Below the pieces are notes generated by a model. The model saw only the letters and a program-made list of their open reading frames with translations. It did not search any database and was not told where the DNA came from. The position numbers and the translations under genes are program-made. Source: a virus. From it: a DNA stretch of 33,269 bases. The stretch spans positions 1-33,269 of IMG/VR virus record IMGVR_UViG_3300022752_000234, one strand, 5' to 3'. This document shows positions 16,083 to 24,065 of the stretch, piece by piece (position 1 is the first letter of the stretch; the number at the start of each line of letters is the position of its first letter).

Positions 16083-17951
16083 TTATTTCACTTCTTCAAA
16101 CTCAACATTTTGAATATTTTCTTCACTATTGTCTTCGTTTGGTTTTGTTTGATTTGCTTGTTCATACAATTTTTGACTAATCTCTTGAAATTTTCTATTA
16201 ACTTCTTCGGTTAAAGATTTAACTTCTGAAATGTCTTTTTTATTACAAGCCTCTCGCAATTTATCAACTTTCGAGTTTATTTCTGATTTTTCTTCATTTG
16301 AGATTTTATCACCAAGGTCCTCAAGAGATTTTCCAACTTGGAACATTAATGAATCTGCCGAATTTAGTGTGTTAACATCTTCTTTAAGTTTTTTGTCAGT
16401 TTCGGCATTCATCTCAGCATCTTTTTTCATTCTTTCAATTTCTTCTTTTGAAAGTCCTGAGGATGACTCAATTCGAATTGATTGAACTTTATTTGTTGTT
16501 TTATCAACCGCCGATACATTTATGATTCCATTCGCATCAATATCAAACGTCACGTCAATTTGTGGAGTACCCCGTCTTGCTGGAGGTATTCCGTCCAAAT
16601 TAAATCTACCAATAGATCGGTTGTCTTTTGCCATTGATCTTTCTCCCTGTAAAACATGAATTTCCACTGTTGGCTGATTGTCTACCGCTGTTGAGAATGT
16701 TTCTGATTTTTTTGTTGGAATTGTAGTATTTGCATCAATTAATTTTGTAAAAACTCCACCCATAGTCTCAATACCCAAAGAAAGTGGTGTTACATCTAAT
16801 AATAGAACATCAGTAACGTCACCAGCTAAAACTCCTCCTTGGATTGCAGCCCCTAGTGCAACTACCTCATCTGGATTTACACCCTTAGACGGTTCTTTAC
16901 CAAAAAACTTCTTAACCGCCTCTTGAATTGCAGGAATACGAGTTGACCCACCAACCAAAATAATTTCATCAATATCACTTGGTTTTAGTTTTGCATTTTC
17001 GAGCGCCGATTCACAAGGTTTAATTGTTCTATCAACTAAAGATTGTGTTAATTGATCAAATTTAGATTTAGTAATTGTTAAAACAAGATGTTTAGGACCT
17101 GTAGAATCTGCAGTAATATAAGGTAAATTAATTTCTGTTTGGGGTGATGAAGACAATTCAATTTTAGCTTTTTCCGCCGCCTCACGAAGTCTTTGAAGTG
17201 CTATCGGATCTTTTGAAATGTCTATACCGTTATCTTTTTTGAATTCGGAAACTAGATGGTCAATTAAAGTTTGGTCGAAATCATCTCCTCCCAAATGTGT
17301 GTCCCCGTCGGTAGATAGTACCTCAAATACGCCATCGCCAAGTTCTAACACAGAAACGTCGTGAGTTCCACCACCACAGTCAAAAACCACAATTTTCATG
17401 TCTTTTGCCATCTTATCAAGTCCGTAGGCCAAAGCCGCAGCGGTTGGTTCATTGATAATTCGTTTTACACTCAATCCAGCGATTTCACCAGCTTCTTTAG
17501 TTGCCTGTCGTTGTGCATCATTAAAATATGCGGGAACCGTAATTACGGCTTCAGTAACAGTCTGACCCAAATAGTCCTCAGCAGTTTGTTTCATTTTTTG
17601 TAAAATAGCGGCTGATATTTCCTGAGGTGAATATTTTTTTTCATCAATTTGTACTTTAGGTGTGTTATTTTCCTTAATAATTTTATATGGAACTTTTGTG
17701 GATTCATTTTTAACCTCATCAAAAGAAGATCCCATAAATCTTTTGATTGAATAAATTGTTTTTTCAGGGTTTGTAACCGCCTGTCTTTTGGCTGGGTCCC
17801 CAATTTTTCTTTCACCATCTTTTATGAACCCAACAATTGATGGTGTTGTTCGTTTTCCTTCGCTGTTAGCAATAACAACGGGTTCTTTACCCTCCATTAC
17901 TGCAACACATGAGTTAGTTGTACCTAAGTCAATTCCGATAATTTTTCCCAT
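16083..17951 (-). CDS. dnaK: Chaperone DnaK (Hsp70)
   Basis: 622 residues, full length. ATPase domain: [16 protein letters not shown] (5-20), the Hsp70 motif [15 protein letters not shown] (about 165-180), [20 protein letters not shown] (a T-to-C change in the usual DLGGGT) and [10 protein letters not shown] (about 330). Substrate domain: [20 protein letters not shown] and SAVDKTTNK, then the helical lid and an EEVK C-terminus as in host DnaK. It refolds or holds unfolded proteins with DnaJ and GrpE, neither of which is in this window, so it probably uses host co-chaperones. Transcribed divergently from the Clp unfoldase across a 161-base gap with paired TGACA palindromes. Phage dnaK is uncommon and was probably acquired from a host. 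Codon use is less AT-extreme than in neighbours. Confidence 0.98.
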   Translation of the reverse strand: MGKIIGIDLGTTNSCVAVMEGKEPVVIANSEGKRTTPSIVGFIKDGERKIGDPAKRQAVTNPEKTIYSIKRFMGSSFDEVKNESTKVPYKIIKENNTPKVQIDEKKYSPQEISAAILQKMKQTAEDYLGQTVTEAVITVPAYFNDAQRQATKEAGEIAGLSVKRIINEPTAAALAYGLDKMAKDMKIVVFDCGGGTHDVSVLELGDGVFEVLSTDGDTHLGGDDFDQTLIDHLVSEFKKDNGIDISKDPIALQRLREAAEKAKIELSSSPQTEINLPYITADSTGPKHLVLTITKSKFDQLTQSLVDRTIKPCESALENAKLKPSDIDEIILVGGSTRIPAIQEAVKKFFGKEPSKGVNPDEVVALGAAIQGGVLAGDVTDVLLLDVTPLSLGIETMGGVFTKLIDANTTIPTKKSETFSTAVDNQPTVEIHVLQGERSMAKDNRSIGRFNLDGIPPARRGTPQIDVTFDIDANGIINVSAVDKTTNKVQSIRIESSSGLSKEEIERMKKDAEMNAETDKKLKEDVNTLNSADSLMFQVGKSLEDLGDKISNEEKSEINSKVDKLREACNKKDISEVKSLTEEVNRKFQEISQKLYEQANQTKPNEDNSEENIQNVEFEEVK

Positions 17952-18009
17952 AGTTTTACTTCATTTTGTTTTTATTTTTTATTTTATTTTTTTTTACCAA
18001 AATTTATAC

Positions 18010-18017
18010 CAAATTTA
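18010..18017 (-). promoter_or_regulatory. Candidate Bacteroidota -7 element for dnaK
   Basis: Minus strand TAAATTTG matches TAnnTTTG. No -33 TTTG sits at the normal spacing; instead a palindrome (18024-18036) lies in the spacer position, compatible with a regulated promoter. Confidence 0.45.
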
Positions 18018-18023
18018 AAAAAC

Positions 18024-18067
18024 TGTCAAAATGACATGTTTGAATAAAATTTTATGACATTTTGTCA
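18024..18067. promoter_or_regulatory. Paired TGACA palindromes in dnaK/clp divergent promoter
   Basis: Two 13-base perfect palindromes, TGTCAAAATGACA (18024-18036) and TGACATTTTGTCA (18055-18067), separated by 18 AT-rich bases. Each lies 4-6 bases from a likely -7 region of one of the two divergent promoters (18010-18017 for dnaK; about 18072-18080 for clp). The arrangement suggests an operator for a common regulator. It is not the CIRCE element of HrcA. Confidence 0.5.
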
Positions 18068-18112
18068 AATATATACTTTTTTTTTAAATTTTATAAAATT
18101 ATAAGAAAAAAA

Positions 18113-20149
18113 ATGATAGAATCACTAGATGAAAATGAAAAAAATAAAAAAAAATTAAATAGCAATACGCCAGTGTTAGATAATTTTAGTAAGGACCTTA
18201 ATAAACTTGCAGAACAAGGTAAATTAGACCCTGTAATTGGAAGAAAAGAAGAAATTTATAGAATAGCACAAATTTTATCGAGAAGAAAAAAAAATAACCC
18301 AATTATAATTGGTGAACCAGGAGCCGGTAAAACAGCAATTGTTGAGGGTTTATCTATCATGATTGAGAATGGAGACTGTCCAAAAAATTTACTTGATAAA
18401 AGAATTGTTTCATTAGATATAAATTCATTAGTTGCTGGAACTAAATATAGAGGTCAATTTGAAGAAAGAATGAAAGTAATTATTGAAGAAATAACTTCTA
18501 ATCCAAATCTTATAATTTTTATAGATGAAATTCATAATATGGTTGGAGCAGGTAACAGTTCAGGTTCTTTGGACGCATCAAATATATTTAAACCCGCTTT
18601 ATCAAGAGGGGAAATACAATGTATTGGGGCAACGACTTTAGATGAATATAGAAAAAGTATTGAAAAAGACGGAGCTTTAGAAAGAAGATTTCAAAAAATA
18701 ATTGTCGATCCATCAACAAAAGAAGAAACATTTGAAATATTAAAACAGAGTAAAGAAAAATATGAAAATCACCACAAAGTTTATTATGATGATAAAACAC
18801 TAAAACTTTTTGTTGAATTAGCCGATAGATACATAACAGACAGGGAATTTCCTGACAAAGCTTTTGATATTTTAGATGAGGTTGGGTCAAGAATGCAAAT
18901 TGATATAAAATTACCAAAAGAAATAGAAATTTTAAAATTAGAAGCACAGGAAATAAAAAAAATTAAATTTGATGTTATTAAAAAACAAAATTATGAACAA
19001 GCCGCAGAGCTTAGAGATAGAGAAAGAAATGTTTTAATAAAATTGAACGATTTGAAAAAAAAATTCGATGAGGAATTAAAAAATAGTAAAAAAAATATTC
19101 CTGAGGATTTAGTTTATGAAGTAGTTTCCAATATGACAAAAATTCCAATTTCAAATATAAATGTTGATGAAAAAAATAATTTAATTAATTTAAGTTTCAA
19201 TTTAAATTCAAAAGTGATCGGTCAAGAAAATGCGGTTAACAAAATTACAAAAGCAATCAGAAGAAATAGGATGGGAATAAAAGATCCAAATAAACCCATA
19301 GGCTCGTTTATATTTTTAGGATCAACGGGTGTCGGTAAAACTTATTTAGCAAAACAATTAGCAAAAGAAATTTTTGGAAGTGTTGACAATATGATCAGAG
19401 TTGACATGAGTGAATATCAAGAGAAACATACAATATCACGATTAATTGGATCTCCTCCAGGATATGTTGGTCATGAAGAAGGAGGTCAATTAACTGAACG
19501 AGTAAAAAATAAACCATATTCAGTCATTTTGTTCGACGAAATTGAAAAAGCACACAAAGACATTTTTTCAACATTACTTCAATTATTGGACGATGGTCAT
19601 GTTACAGATGCTACAGGTCGAAAAATTAATTTTAAAAATTGTTTAATTATTATGACTTCAAATATTGGAGTAAAAAAATTACAAGATTTTGGAACAGGTA
19701 TGGGATTTAAAACAAATAAAAGTGATGTTGTTTTAGAAGAAGAAAAACAAGATGTTTTGAAAAAGGAATTGAAAAAGTTTTTTGCACCTGAATTTTTAAA
19801 TAGAATTGATGATATTGTTATTTTTAATAGTTTAGAAAAAAGTCATATTAATCAAATTACAAAACTTGAAATTGATAAATTGTTGAGTAGGGTTTTAGAA
19901 AAAAATTATATTTTTTCTTATACACAAGATTTAATTGAATATATTTCTAAAGTAGGTTTTGATGAAACATTTGGAGCAAGACCTATAAAAAGAGCAATTC
20001 AAGAAAAAATTGAGGATTTGATTTCAGAAAAAATATTAATGTCAGAAATTGAAGAAAATACGGAGTATGTTTTTAAAGTAGAAAATGATGAAATCATTAT
20101 AGTAGAAAAAGAAGAAAAACCAAAAAAAGGAAGAAAAAAGAAAGAATAA
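18113..20149 (+). CDS. ClpC/ClpA-type AAA+ unfoldase without N-domain
   Basis: 678 residues from ATG at 18113 (MIESLDENEK); an in-frame ATG at 18062 would add a 17-residue F/I/Y-rich leader with no support. D1: Walker A GEPGAGKT (67-74), pore loop TKYRGQFEER, Walker B IIFIDEIHNM. Middle: KKQNYEQAAELRDRERN, a UVR-like motif typical of ClpC. D2: Walker A GSTGVGKT, pore loop PPGYVGHEEGG, Walker B ILFDEIEKAH, sensor MTSNIG. In the loop before PEFLNRID, TGMGFKTN has an MGF tripeptide like the IGF/VGF/LGF loop that docks ClpP. The ~145-residue N-domain that binds adaptors is missing, explaining the short length (ClpC is about 810). It could therefore feed host ClpP without host adaptors (inference). 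No clpP gene is present in the window. The tail is lysine-rich (KKGRKKKE). Confidence 0.93.
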   Translation: MIESLDENEKNKKKLNSNTPVLDNFSKDLNKLAEQGKLDPVIGRKEEIYRIAQILSRRKKNNPIIIGEPGAGKTAIVEGLSIMIENGDCPKNLLDKRIVSLDINSLVAGTKYRGQFEERMKVIIEEITSNPNLIIFIDEIHNMVGAGNSSGSLDASNIFKPALSRGEIQCIGATTLDEYRKSIEKDGALERRFQKIIVDPSTKEETFEILKQSKEKYENHHKVYYDDKTLKLFVELADRYITDREFPDKAFDILDEVGSRMQIDIKLPKEIEILKLEAQEIKKIKFDVIKKQNYEQAAELRDRERNVLIKLNDLKKKFDEELKNSKKNIPEDLVYEVVSNMTKIPISNINVDEKNNLINLSFNLNSKVIGQENAVNKITKAIRRNRMGIKDPNKPIGSFIFLGSTGVGKTYLAKQLAKEIFGSVDNMIRVDMSEYQEKHTISRLIGSPPGYVGHEEGGQLTERVKNKPYSVILFDEIEKAHKDIFSTLLQLLDDGHVTDATGRKINFKNCLIIMTSNIGVKKLQDFGTGMGFKTNKSDVVLEEEKQDVLKKELKKFFAPEFLNRIDDIVIFNSLEKSHINQITKLEIDKLLSRVLEKNYIFSYTQDLIEYISKVGFDETFGARPIKRAIQEKIEDLISEKILMSEIEENTEYVFKVENDEIIIVEKEEKPKKGRKKKE

Positions 20150-20173
20150 TTTTTTTATTAACAAAATATCATC

Positions 20174-20181
20174 TATATTTG
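20174..20181 (+). promoter_or_regulatory. Bacteroidota -7 element (TATATTTG) before peptidase gene
   Basis: TATATTTG fits TAnnTTTG and lies 16 bases before the ATG at 20197, implying a short leader. I see no good -33 TTTG at 19-20 bases upstream. Confidence 0.55.
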
Positions 20182-20196
20182 TAAAAATAATATAAA

Positions 20197-21228
20197 ATGA
20201 ATATAGAAAAATTTAAAGAACTTTTATCTGTCCCAACCAAGACTTATAAAGAAAGTAAAATGGTTGAATACATATTGTCAGTTCTTGAGGGTATGGAAGG
20301 TGTGATTTATAATTACGATGATCATAATAATATTTACGCAACAAAAGGATCATTAGAAGATGACGAGTTTTATCCCATGTTTATTTCTCATACAGACACG
20401 GTTCATGAACTTGTTGAAAAAATAGTTGTTAAAGAAGAACAACTTGTTCGTCCATTTACATTTGGAAAAGATTTTGGAAAAGATCAAGTTTTATGTTTAA
20501 AAGCATATGATAAAGATGATAAACCAACAGGAATTGGTGGTGATGACAAATGTGGAATTTATATTTGTTTGGAACTTCTATCTCAATTAGACAAAGTTAA
20601 AGTGGCATTTTTTGTTTCAGAAGAAACGGGTTGTCACGGATCAAAATTTGTTGATAAAGAGTTTTTAAAAGACGTTGGTTACTGCGTTCAGTATGACGCA
20701 CCTGGAGATCATTTAATTTCTCAATCTTGTTTTGGAACCACTTTATTTGATAAAGAAGGAGAGTTTTTTAACACCGCAATTAAATCAATCACAAAAGGGT
20801 TTAATAACGAGATGTTAGTTCAGTCTCATCCATATACCGATATTATGATGATTAAACAACAATCTGATCTATCTTGTATTAATATGTCATGTGGTTATTA
20901 TAACATGCACACAGCAAACGAATTTGTGTGTATCGATGACGTTCAAAGAGCAATTGAAGCAGGAAAAAACATGGTAAAAGATCTTGGTTTAAAAAAATAT
21001 GAATTTAAATATAATGAACCAAAACCAACAAAATCTTTACTACCGTTTGATGATTTCGATAAAAATCCATTTTATGACGATGTTCATCAATTAACATCTA
21101 TTGACGTAATTGAAGAAAAAGATGGATTTATAATTGCAGATATTTATGACGAAAACCAATTTTTTATTGATGATGAAGATGGTTACAAATTATATGAGAT
21201 TTTAAAAGAACGTTATCGTCTTAATTGA
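20197..21228 (+). CDS. M20-type metallopeptidase, peptidase T-like
   Basis: 343 residues. The zinc ligands of co-catalytic aminopeptidases are in order: H65 and D67 in SHTDTVH, D116/D117 in GIGGDDKCGI (bridging aspartate), E142-E143 in FVSEETGCHGS (catalytic glutamate plus ligand), D167 in VQYDAPGD and H238 in YNMHTANE. FTEETGCHGS-like spacing and the ISHTDTV start resemble tripeptidase (PepT) and related M20/M28 enzymes that remove residues from short peptides. It is shorter than PepT (about 408), so the lid domain may be reduced. It lies 47 bases behind the Clp gene on the same strand with its own -7 element. A role in finishing Clp-derived peptides is inference. The 3' end overlaps the convergent gene by 16 bases. 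Confidence 0.85.
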   Translation: MNIEKFKELLSVPTKTYKESKMVEYILSVLEGMEGVIYNYDDHNNIYATKGSLEDDEFYPMFISHTDTVHELVEKIVVKEEQLVRPFTFGKDFGKDQVLCLKAYDKDDKPTGIGGDDKCGIYICLELLSQLDKVKVAFFVSEETGCHGSKFVDKEFLKDVGYCVQYDAPGDHLISQSCFGTTLFDKEGEFFNTAIKSITKGFNNEMLVQSHPYTDIMMIKQQSDLSCINMSCGYYNMHTANEFVCIDDVQRAIEAGKNMVKDLGLKKYEFKYNEPKPTKSLLPFDDFDKNPFYDDVHQLTSIDVIEEKDGFIIADIYDENQFFIDDEDGYKLYEILKERYRLN

Positions 21229-22346
21229 CCTGGATCAATTCTAAACTCAGTTGGGTTAAATAAACCTGGCTGAGTTACCATTTGAATTACCTCATTAGCA
21301 GACGCCAAACCATATTTACGATCACCAAAATAACTACCTGAACCGATTAAATATTTTACCTTTAATGTTTCAGGATCAACTGACTCCACTTTTATAAATA
21401 AATTTTTTTGACCTGGAATTTCTTTTCTATAAAATAAATTCAAAGATGAAAGCTTATCTATAATTTTTGTAAATTCAGGAGATAATTCTTCTTGAGCTCT
21501 TTCTATATATTCATCAATCAAATCAACTAATTTTTCACAAGACTCAGATTGAAACATTTCATGGTCCATTACATGATATTCCATTTCGTAATGTTCAGGA
21601 AGACCGTGTCTAAATTTCTTCTCAATTTTTTGAATTAATATGTCAAGAACTTTTCCATCAAATTCACCATCTTCAACAAATAACTGAACCAGATTACCCC
21701 AACTTATAAAGTATAATCCAAAACACCACTTACCCCATTTTTCAACTCCGAATTCTTCAAGTGTTTCACAATATTCTTTTTCGATTGCTTCTTTAACTCC
21801 TGCTTCAGTTGCATTCGCTTTAGCAGAACATATAATCTCATCTATTTCATCTGCAATATGTTGAAAGTATTTGTCTAATACACTTGTAATCGCACCTTCG
21901 CCATCAATTCTACCGTTTTCATAAATATTATCAACAAGGGTAGGTGAGATTATTTTAAGTAATTCTTTTAATCTGATTTTTGCTTCACTACAAAGATATC
22001 CTAAAGTATATCCTTCACTCCAATCGTCGTATGCTCGTTCTTTACAATCATTATAAAAATCATAAGAACCATAATACATACGATCATAGTTAACAGCATC
22101 CCACTCACCGTCAGTTCCTTCTTCAAATGTAGAATAATGAAAAAACTTTAAAAACTGTTCTAAATCATCAAAATCAAATAATAGACCATGAGGTTTAACT
22201 TGAACATGATCTAGTTTCAAGTCTTTGTAATTATCACTTTTAAATTCAACATCGTTCGGATCTAACTTTTGTTTATTCAAAAGAAGGATTTTTTGAAAGT
22301 CTGACATGTTTGAGACATCATTTTCTACTAAAAGTCTTTTTTTCAT
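21213..22346 (-). CDS. Hypothetical acidic protein of proteostasis block
   Basis: 377 residues, acidic and rich in aromatic residues (AYDDWSEGYTLGYLCSEAKI, YGSYDFYNDC, WGKWCFGLYFISWGNLV). No motif known to me. The first 20 residues (MKKRLLVENDVSNMSDFQKI) include LLVE/N, which could also be a protease leader. It is convergent with the peptidase gene (16-base tail overlap) and its start is close to the divergent tmRNA promoter: ATATTTATAAATAT (22347-22360) is its probable promoter box, and 22362 begins the tmRNA -33 element. Codon use and lack of internal stops support it; function not assigned. Confidence 0.75.
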   Translation of the reverse strand: MKKRLLVENDVSNMSDFQKILLLNKQKLDPNDVEFKSDNYKDLKLDHVQVKPHGLLFDFDDLEQFLKFFHYSTFEEGTDGEWDAVNYDRMYYGSYDFYNDCKERAYDDWSEGYTLGYLCSEAKIRLKELLKIISPTLVDNIYENGRIDGEGAITSVLDKYFQHIADEIDEIICSAKANATEAGVKEAIEKEYCETLEEFGVEKWGKWCFGLYFISWGNLVQLFVEDGEFDGKVLDILIQKIEKKFRHGLPEHYEMEYHVMDHEMFQSESCEKLVDLIDEYIERAQEELSPEFTKIIDKLSSLNLFYRKEIPGQKNLFIKVESVDPETLKVKYLIGSGSYFGDRKYGLASANEVIQMVTQPGLFNPTEFRIDPGQLRR

Positions 22347-22361
22347 ATATTTATAAATATA

Positions 22362-22392
22362 TTGGATAATACAAATCTTTGTATTATATTTG
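22362..22392 (+). promoter_or_regulatory. Bacteroidota promoter of the tmRNA gene
   Basis: A TTGG at 22362 as the -33 element and TATATTTG at 22385-22392 as the -7 element, 19 bases apart, fit the Bacteroidota sigma consensus. Initiation near 22400 would leave a short 5' extension that RNase P removes at 22414. Confidence 0.75.
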
Positions 22393-22413
22393 TATAGAAG
22401 TTATTTGACATAT

Positions 22414-22818
22414 GGGCCCGACTTGGATTTGACAGGCGTTGGTTGAATAAAAGAAGCATGCCGAGACTGAGATAATCTCGTTAAAAACTGACTCACAAAA
22501 ACAACTGGCAATGTGCTAAACAAAATGGAAACTCTTGGTTTACTAAGAGGTTCTGAAGTTACTGTAGCTTAAGAAGTTTACGGAAACGGGAGCCGGTTCA
22601 CATACGCTTAGCAACAGAAGTGATGAAGGTGAAATACAACTGAACCATAAATCGAGTTGTCTATTGGTTTTTAATTTACGATAGTGAACAACAAATTAAA
22701 ATTGTTTTTGATCAAGACAAAATCAAATATTTTGGGGTATTAGAAAATACCAACCTAAGCATGTAGTTGTCTTTTAAACAAGACGAGCTGGACGAGATTT
22801 CGAATATCTCCGGGTCCA
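22414..22818 (+). ncRNA. ssrA: tmRNA (transfer-messenger RNA)
   Basis: 405 bases. Ends: 5' GGGCCCG pairs with 3' CGGGTCC (one G-U), then discriminator A at 22818; CCA is not encoded. The T-arm GAGAT-TTCGAAT-ATCTC and the D-like segment TTGGATTTGACAGG are intact. After a pseudoknot-capable region (GAGACTGAGATAATCTC with a later CTCA), a GGC at 22507 is at position 94 of the RNA, close to the E. coli resume codon. From there an open frame of 21 codons begins GNVLNKMETL, ends GSEVTVA and stops at TAA 22570-22572. This tag is longer than the usual Bacteroidota 8-9 residues (G...YALAA) and ends TVA rather than LAA. It rescues stalled ribosomes and marks products for proteolysis. Strong own promoter and terminator. 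Tag reading is moderate, gene is near certain. Confidence 0.95.
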
Positions 22819-22826
22819 CAGTAGAC

Positions 22827-22859
22827 AATCCCATCATTTGATTATGGTGGGATTTTTTT
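22827..22859 (+). terminator. Intrinsic terminator of tmRNA
   Basis: AATCCCATCA pairs with TGGTGGGATT (10 bp, one U-G) around TTTGATTA and runs into seven T. It lies 8 bases after the mature tmRNA end and faces the terminator of the minus-strand RNA. Confidence 0.93.
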
Positions 22860-22880
22860 ATGTTTTAAAATTTAAAGCAC

Positions 22881-22906
22881 AAAAAAAGGGATCACGATTG
22901 ATCCCT
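22881..22906 (-). terminator. Intrinsic terminator of the large minus-strand RNA
   Basis: On the minus strand AGGGATCA-ATCG-TGATCCCT followed by T7: perfect 8-bp stem, tetraloop and U-tract. It marks the 3' end of a minus-strand transcript that has no protein gene upstream within 1.1 kb. Confidence 0.95.
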
Positions 22907-23878
22907 GAATTTTTTTACCGGTTTTAGCTCCATCTATATTAGAAAAAAACGCTGAGATTACACGTCGTGTTTGAGAACCTTTAGAGTCATTATTGTTTCT
23001 ACTCTTATCCACTTTCTTTTGAAAAGTATTTCTCAGTGCTGGTTATTTAGGTGAACCACTCCTTGAGATCTTATCTACTCTCTTACTACTCGATACTCCT
23101 CGAGGATGCCTCCCCAATTGATCCTTGCGGGACTAGAGATCTTTTGTAAAACTACACTCGGTCTTGGGAACCTTATGTGCCACGGACAGCCCGTGACTAA
23201 GTAAGCACCTTTCAACAAGATCTGACGGACACTTTTCCTTATTTATAATTAATTGTTTAATAATAATTAAGTTTTGTGTCGTGGATTGTCGAAGTAGTGG
23301 TCCGCCACCAGAGCCAACCCATCTTTTGAACGAGTCGATACTCAACTACTTCGTGAAATGTCCCCATTTCCATACTTCAAGAACTCTTCGAATTATTACC
23401 TTGGTGGGTAATTAATAAGGACGATGTCAGCACCACCTGTTACTCATCTTGTCTTTCGACGTTAAGATTCCTTTGATATTGGAACTCGCAATTAAAGTGT
23501 TGGAGCACTTAGTTTTGCAAAAATCCCTACGAGTTATTCCTATTGGTGTCCCCACCTCAATTAGACGACCCACATCGCCCAATCATCTAACCACTTTCCC
23601 TACAGCGTCGCCCTCGGTACTAAAGGTTAAACGGTATCCCGCTTGTGTACTCGACCTCAATTATCCAAAGACAATCAAGACGCAAACCATATAACACAGA
23701 TGGTTCACTTTATCCCACTTTCGTGGTTTATTTTAATGGACCATACACGGCCCAATATCTTTATCAATCAAAGAAGAGAATTTCATCTCAATTACTTGCC
23801 AAATAATCTGACAAAACTTATCATGAACGGATAGTCATTTTTTCAAAGAACGTTATCGGACGTTTCCGATTTGTTTTA

Positions 23879-23910
23879 CAAAGTTAAGAAGAATTTTTCT
23901 ATTTGTCAAA
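23879..23910 (-). promoter_or_regulatory. Inner Bacteroidota promoter P1 of the large RNA
   Basis: Minus strand TTTG (23907-23910), 20-base spacer, TAACTTTG (23879-23886). This is a textbook -33/-7 pair. The first strong hairpin of the RNA (ATCGGA/TCCGAT) starts at 23870, about where transcription should begin. Confidence 0.85.
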
Positions 23911-23931
23911 TTTTTCTTTCACTTTTTTTTC

Positions 23932-24020
23932 GGGTGGTTTCGGATTTTTACCGAAGTTAAGGAAGTTTACGTTTCCTTTCACAACCTCACGTTAGGCTTG
24001 TGTTTCATACACTCCCACCC
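23932..24020 (-). ncRNA. Compact multi-hairpin 5' domain of the large RNA, or separate small RNA
   Basis: Between P2 and P1, GGGTGG (24015-24020) can close with CCACCC (23932-23937) around hairpins CACAAGCC/GGTTGTG, GGAA/TTCC and TTCGG/CCGAA (23939-23955). It has a cloverleaf-like layout of about 90 bases. No terminator follows it, so it is probably the 5' part of a longer transcript made from P2, possibly processed. Confidence 0.5.
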
Positions 24021-24033
24021 CCAAACTGTTCTA

Positions 24034-24065
24034 CAAATATAAATACTTTATTTTAATTTGTCAAA
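24034..24065 (-). promoter_or_regulatory. Outer Bacteroidota promoter P2 of the large RNA
   Basis: Minus strand TTTG (24062-24065), 20-base spacer and TATATTTG (24034-24041). Overlaps the stop codon of the 52-residue gene upstream. Confidence 0.8.

Larger units (their letters stand above)
22881..24027 (-). ncRNA. Large structured non-coding RNA (candidate giant phage RNA)
   Basis: About 1.15 kb (985 bases from the inner promoter) with no credible ORF, clearly less AT-rich than its surroundings. It starts at Bacteroidota promoters (24034-24065 and 23879-23910) and ends at the terminator at 22881-22906. On the minus strand many helices can be read: ATCGGA-AACG-TCCGAT (23855-23870); CCAC-GAAA-GTGG inside an ATGGT/ACCAT stem (23700-23744); TTAGATGA/TCGTCTAA (23561-23590); GGTG-GGGA-CACC (23545-23556); GTC-GAAA-GAC (23451-23460); a 9-bp stem CGAAGTAGT/ACTACTTCG (23290-23353) enclosing two hairpins; nested GTGC/GCAC and CACGG/CCGTG (23177-23208); CTGAGA/TCTCAG (22952-23036). 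GNRA loops and junctions indicate tertiary structure. Size, phage context and nearby tmRNA/tRNA recall GOLLD and ROOL giant RNAs, but I cannot confirm membership; it may be new. Confidence 0.8.

Noticed and set aside
18062-18112. Earlier in-frame ATG adding 17 residues to the Clp unfoldase
   Set aside because: The extra residues are a low-complexity F/Y/K stretch encoded by the promoter region and the palindrome; the ATG at 18113 has the usual A-rich leader.
23133-23345. 70-codon minus-strand ORF (MSIDSFKRWVGSGGG...) inside the giant RNA region
   Set aside because: No protein-like conservation signature, no promoter or leader of its own, and it overlaps strong RNA helices (23290-23353, 23177-23208). 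Length is expected by chance in this less AT-rich segment.
23449-23834. Two overlapping plus-strand ORFs inside the giant RNA region
   Set aside because: They run against both promoters and the terminator, have unusual composition and overlap each other in different frames.
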